From positions 310,001 through 374,000 of the forward strand of contig AM422018.1 of the NCBI GenBank assembly GCA_000069925.1: a stretch of DNA of 64,000 nucleotides, given 5' to 3'. Below the pieces are notes generated by a model. That model saw only the letters and a program-made list of their open reading frames with translations, made no database searches and was not told where the DNA came from. This document shows, piece after piece, positions 61,792 through 64,000 of the stretch (positions are counted from its first letter, which is position 1; the number at the start of each line of letters is the position of its first letter). This stretch comes from Candidatus Phytoplasma australiense (GTDB taxonomy: Bacteria; Bacillota_I; Bacilli_A; Acholeplasmatales; Acholeplasmataceae). Position numbers and translations under genes: made by a program.

Positions 61792-62403
61792 TTAAGTGTG
61801 ATTTACGGTTTTTGGTAGAAATTGAAATGTTTGGGCGACTGTTTTATCAGGATTGTATTTGGTGATTGTGACGGTGGAGCCTGGGTTATGCAGTCCTTCG
61901 ATGCTGCATTCAACTGTGCCATTGGGTTTGAGTATAGTTCTTTTGAGTTCGATACCTGTTTCGGGGTTGTATTCGAACTTGATGATAAAATTAATTTCGC
62001 CGTTTTTGTAATGGATTCTTTCGATGGGGAATGTTTTTGAATCAAATTTTGTGATATGATGTATTGTTCCATTTTTATATGTTTTCGTTTTGATTAGGTT
62101 TCCTGTTTTCAGGTCGTATTCAAATTCTTTAATACGGTCTATTAATCCATAAGAGTTAAAAACAATTTCTTTAAGTTCTTCACGCGTTTTAGGGTCGAAG
62201 TAATGGATTGTATCAATTGTTTTGCCGTCTGATTGGTAGTAGATTTTTTTGATGTATTTATCGTAGTAGACAATCCAGCGGATGGTTTTGCCGTCTGGGT
62301 GGTAATTGGTTGCTTTGGTTTTTTTCTTTGTTTGAGGGTCTAATTTGATAATTGTGTGAAAACCATACTCATGGGTGATTATTTGATTTGGGGCGGTTTC
62401 CAT
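61792..62403 (-). CDS. DUF2963 repeat protein (203 aa)
   Basis: About eight repeats of ~23 residues (YHPDGKTIRWIVYYDKY, YQSDGKTIDTIHYFDPKT and others). The first residues METAPNQIITHEYGFHTI closely match the start of the M41 proteins (MTTNPNQTITYEYGIKTI), so this gene looks like an M41-DUF2963 gene that lost its peptidase part. Ribosome site GAAAGGA. Cytoplasmic by sequence. Confidence 0.78.
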   Translation of the reverse strand: METAPNQIITHEYGFHTIIKLDPQTKKKTKATNYHPDGKTIRWIVYYDKYIKKIYYQSDGKTIDTIHYFDPKTREELKEIVFNSYGLIDRIKEFEYDLKTGNLIKTKTYKNGTIHHITKFDSKTFPIERIHYKNGEINFIIKFEYNPETGIELKRTILKPNGTVECSIEGLHNPGSTVTITKYNPDKTVAQTFQFLPKTVNHT

Positions 62404-62433
62404 TTAATTTTTTCCTTTCGCTGATTTGTGGTT

Positions 62434-62496
62434 TTCGCCGAACGTGTTGTTGTGGTTGTTTGGTGTGGGATTAAAGAAAAAGCCCTTAAAGGGATT
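62434..62496 (-). promoter_or_regulatory. Intergenic cassette: hairpin plus box (site h)
   Basis: Imperfect hairpin (ATCCCTTTAAGGGCT) with TTTTTCTTT, then CACAACAACACGTTCGGCGA on the minus strand, before the DUF2963 gene. Confidence 0.55.
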
Positions 62497-62575
62497 GTGG
62501 TTGATTGAAGTTTTTAGCTTCTTTGAAGGTGTTGTTGGGATTGTAGATGGTCTCTGCGGTTTGTTTGCCAGTTGT

Positions 62576-64000
62576 TTAGTCGTAATTTTTGACATGATAA
62601 GTATTATCCTCGTTATATTCAGTGTATTTGATTAATTTATCTGTTTGTTGAGGGTCGTATTCTTTGATAGAAAAAAGTTTTTTGTTTTTGTATTTGGTTG
62701 ATTTGGTGATGTTGTTTGTTTTGGGGTCGAATTCTTTAATTTCTTTTGTGCCTTTGTAACTTTTATAAGTCCTTTTGATTACTTCGCGAGTTTCAGAGTC
62801 GAATTCGCGTTTTTCGCTCCAACAAAACTCGTCATCAGGTTCATAGTAGGTTGTTGTAATTATCAACCCTTTATCTTCTACAATATATTTTGAGCCGCTG
62901 GGATGGGTGTCAGTAGTTTTTATTATTTGGTTTGTTTTGAGGTCTATTTCGTGAATTGTTTTGCTGCCATCTGGGTAAGTTGTTATTTGTTGTTTTGTTG
63001 TTGGTTTTTTGGTTTGGAGTGTAGGTGATTCTTTTGAGTTTAAGGACCGTTTGGAATTAACTATTTCTACTGTGTTTTTGCCAAATAAGTTAACGGCGAA
63101 ATCATATGGGGGGTAGCCTTCGTAGCCTGCATAAGGGTCAGAATTGTCAAGAAAGCATTTTTTATATGCTTGATACCCATGATTGCGTAATAAATCATCT
63201 ACATCTTTGCAAGTTTTGGAGTATGGTGGTAAAATTCTGCGTATTTCACAATCAACCTGGTTGGATTTGAGTTGAGCCGCTAATTCTTTGTTGCGGTTGA
63301 GCCCTGTTTCGTCGTTGTCTAAAGCGATGATTACCTTTATTTGTTCTTTTTTGAAAATATCAATTTGAGCTTGGGATAGTTGTTGAGCGATGCAAATTAA
63401 TCCCACTACATTTTTGATTCCGCGTTGCCAACAACTGATTACATCAAAAAAACCTTCATGGATAATGACGGTTTTTGCTTGTTTGATGTAAGGTAATGCC
63501 TCAAAGAAGCGATAGCTGAAATAAAAAGTAGGTGTTTGAGAGAAGTTAGTTAGGGATTGATATTTGGGTTTAAAAATGCCAGTGTTTTGGAAATTGTTTT
63601 GGTAAAAATGAAAAGTGTGTTGGCGTCCATTTTCTATTGGGATAATAACAGAGCCATTAAAAGCATCGTGATAATATTTTGAGCCTTTTTTGCTGGTTTT
63701 TTCTTTGATAAAGCCGTATTCTATTAACTTGTGGATGTTAATGTTTTTCTTTTGGCAATAATTAAAGAATCGGAAAGATAAAGGTTTATCGGATAGAGGA
63801 GCGAACCCCAGGCTGAATTCTTTAATTGTGGCTGGGGTGAGCTTTCTTTTTTCGGTCAAGTATTTTATCCCTTGGTGAGATTCGTTGTTTTGGTTGGCAG
63901 TTAATAAATAGTGGTAGTAATCGCGGATTTGGTTGAATAAGGGCGATACTTCTTTGAGTAATTTCCTTTTGGCGGTTTTTAATTGTGTTTCGTCCGTTGG
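62576..64000 (-). CDS. dnaG: DnaG-type primase with DUF2963 tail, copy B (right-edge partial)
   Basis: The frame is open to the right edge. It covers GIKYLTEKRKLTPATIKEFS onward, the TOPRIM domain (IIHEGFFDVISCW, IALDNDETGLNRNKEL) and RILPPYSKTCKDVDDLL, then YDFAVNLFGKNTVEIVNS. After that, ~140 residues of DUF2963 repeats (YPDGSKTIHEIDLKTN, TYKSYKGTKEIKEFDPKT) extend the C-terminus; copy A ends before this point. A TAA at 62576 ends the protein after VKNYD, but the same frame continues TTGKQTAETIYNPNN to 62474, so the tail may be shortened. The zinc finger lies outside the window. Primer synthesis for PMU replication. Confidence 0.88.
   Translation of the reverse strand, partial: PTDETQLKTAKRKLLKEVSPLFNQIRDYYHYLLTANQNNESHQGIKYLTEKRKLTPATIKEFSLGFAPLSDKPLSFRFFNYCQKKNINIHKLIEYGFIKEKTSKKGSKYYHDAFNGSVIIPIENGRQHTFHFYQNNFQNTGIFKPKYQSLTNFSQTPTFYFSYRFFEALPYIKQAKTVIIHEGFFDVISCWQRGIKNVVGLICIAQQLSQAQIDIFKKEQIKVIIALDNDETGLNRNKELAAQLKSNQVDCEIRRILPPYSKTCKDVDDLLRNHGYQAYKKCFLDNSDPYAGYEGYPPYDFAVNLFGKNTVEIVNSKRSLNSKESPTLQTKKPTTKQQITTYPDGSKTIHEIDLKTNQIIKTTDTHPSGSKYIVEDKGLIITTTYYEPDDEFCWSEKREFDSETREVIKRTYKSYKGTKEIKEFDPKTNNITKSTKYKNKKLFSIKEYDPQQTDKLIKYTEYNEDNTYHVKNYD

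Noticed and set aside
1-64000. tRNA or rRNA genes
   Set aside because: I looked for cloverleaf-like GTTCRANYC words and conserved rRNA segments and found none that I could support.

Overview
The window reads as a phytoplasma chromosome ('Candidatus Phytoplasma', phloem-restricted plant pathogens). It is very AT-rich and uses TGG-only tryptophan. Two secreted proteins carry the SVM-type leader, and there are repeated copies of the gene set of phytoplasma potential mobile units (PMUs): tra5-type IS3 transposase, dnaB, dnaG, tmk, ssb, HU, a FliA-like sigma factor, FtsH-like AAA+ and M41 proteins, YqaJ, and many membrane/coiled-coil proteins. DUF2963-type repeats (YxxDGKTI... patterns) are abundant. 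I cannot fix the 16Sr group from this sequence.

Layout. 1-8.4 kb: a scrapyard of truncated genes (IS150-type transposase, AAA+ fragment, secreted-protein fragment) around an 1110-residue coiled-coil membrane protein and an SVM effector candidate. 8.5-22 kb, minus strand: PMU block A, reading tmk, REase-like gene, dnaB, dnaG, M41 peptidase, hsdM/hsdS interrupted by a group II intron, a 201-residue unknown, an adenine methyltransferase and tra5. 22-27.3 kb: two broken secreted-protein paralogues, a PD-(D/E)XK nuclease candidate, and a secreted M41 metalloprotease ending in a CaaX-like tail. 27.3-45.4 kb: a second PMU type with divergent arms. It holds coiled-coil membrane proteins on both flanks, sigma factor + ssb, a dnaB/tmk/HU segment bounded by near-identical inverted methyltransferase genes, yqaJ, HU, and an AAA+ membrane cluster. 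46-54.3 kb: intact core genes (P-type ATPase, ileS, ychF, rsgA). 54.6-64 kb: a decayed gene, then block B, a second copy of the distal part of block A (tra5 to dnaG), running off the right edge.

How it fits together. The PMU genes form a replication/recombination kit (primase, helicase, SSB, HU, YqaJ, Tmk) with its own sigma factor, R-M-like methyltransferases, and membrane AAA+/coiled-coil proteins, plus cargo for host interaction (SVM proteins). Nearly all accessory genes carry +/-1 frameshifts in short homopolymers, in-frame stops or recombination breakpoints, while the long core genes are clean. That argues that most of the damage is biological and not base-calling error, though read-level checks are needed.

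Most notable signals: an hsdMS poly(A) tract that is A7 in one copy and A9 in the other when A8 is in frame; the CaaX-tailed secreted metalloprotease; a group II intron whose predicted removal would rejoin hsdM in frame; a recurrent GC-rich box (CAACaACgCtCGGCgAA-like) between a terminator and the next gene at twelve places; an exact 11-bp-period repeat array (8 versus 3 units); a 4-kb segment flanked by ~640-bp inverted repeats; and DUF2963 and other C-terminal modules grafted onto unrelated proteins.
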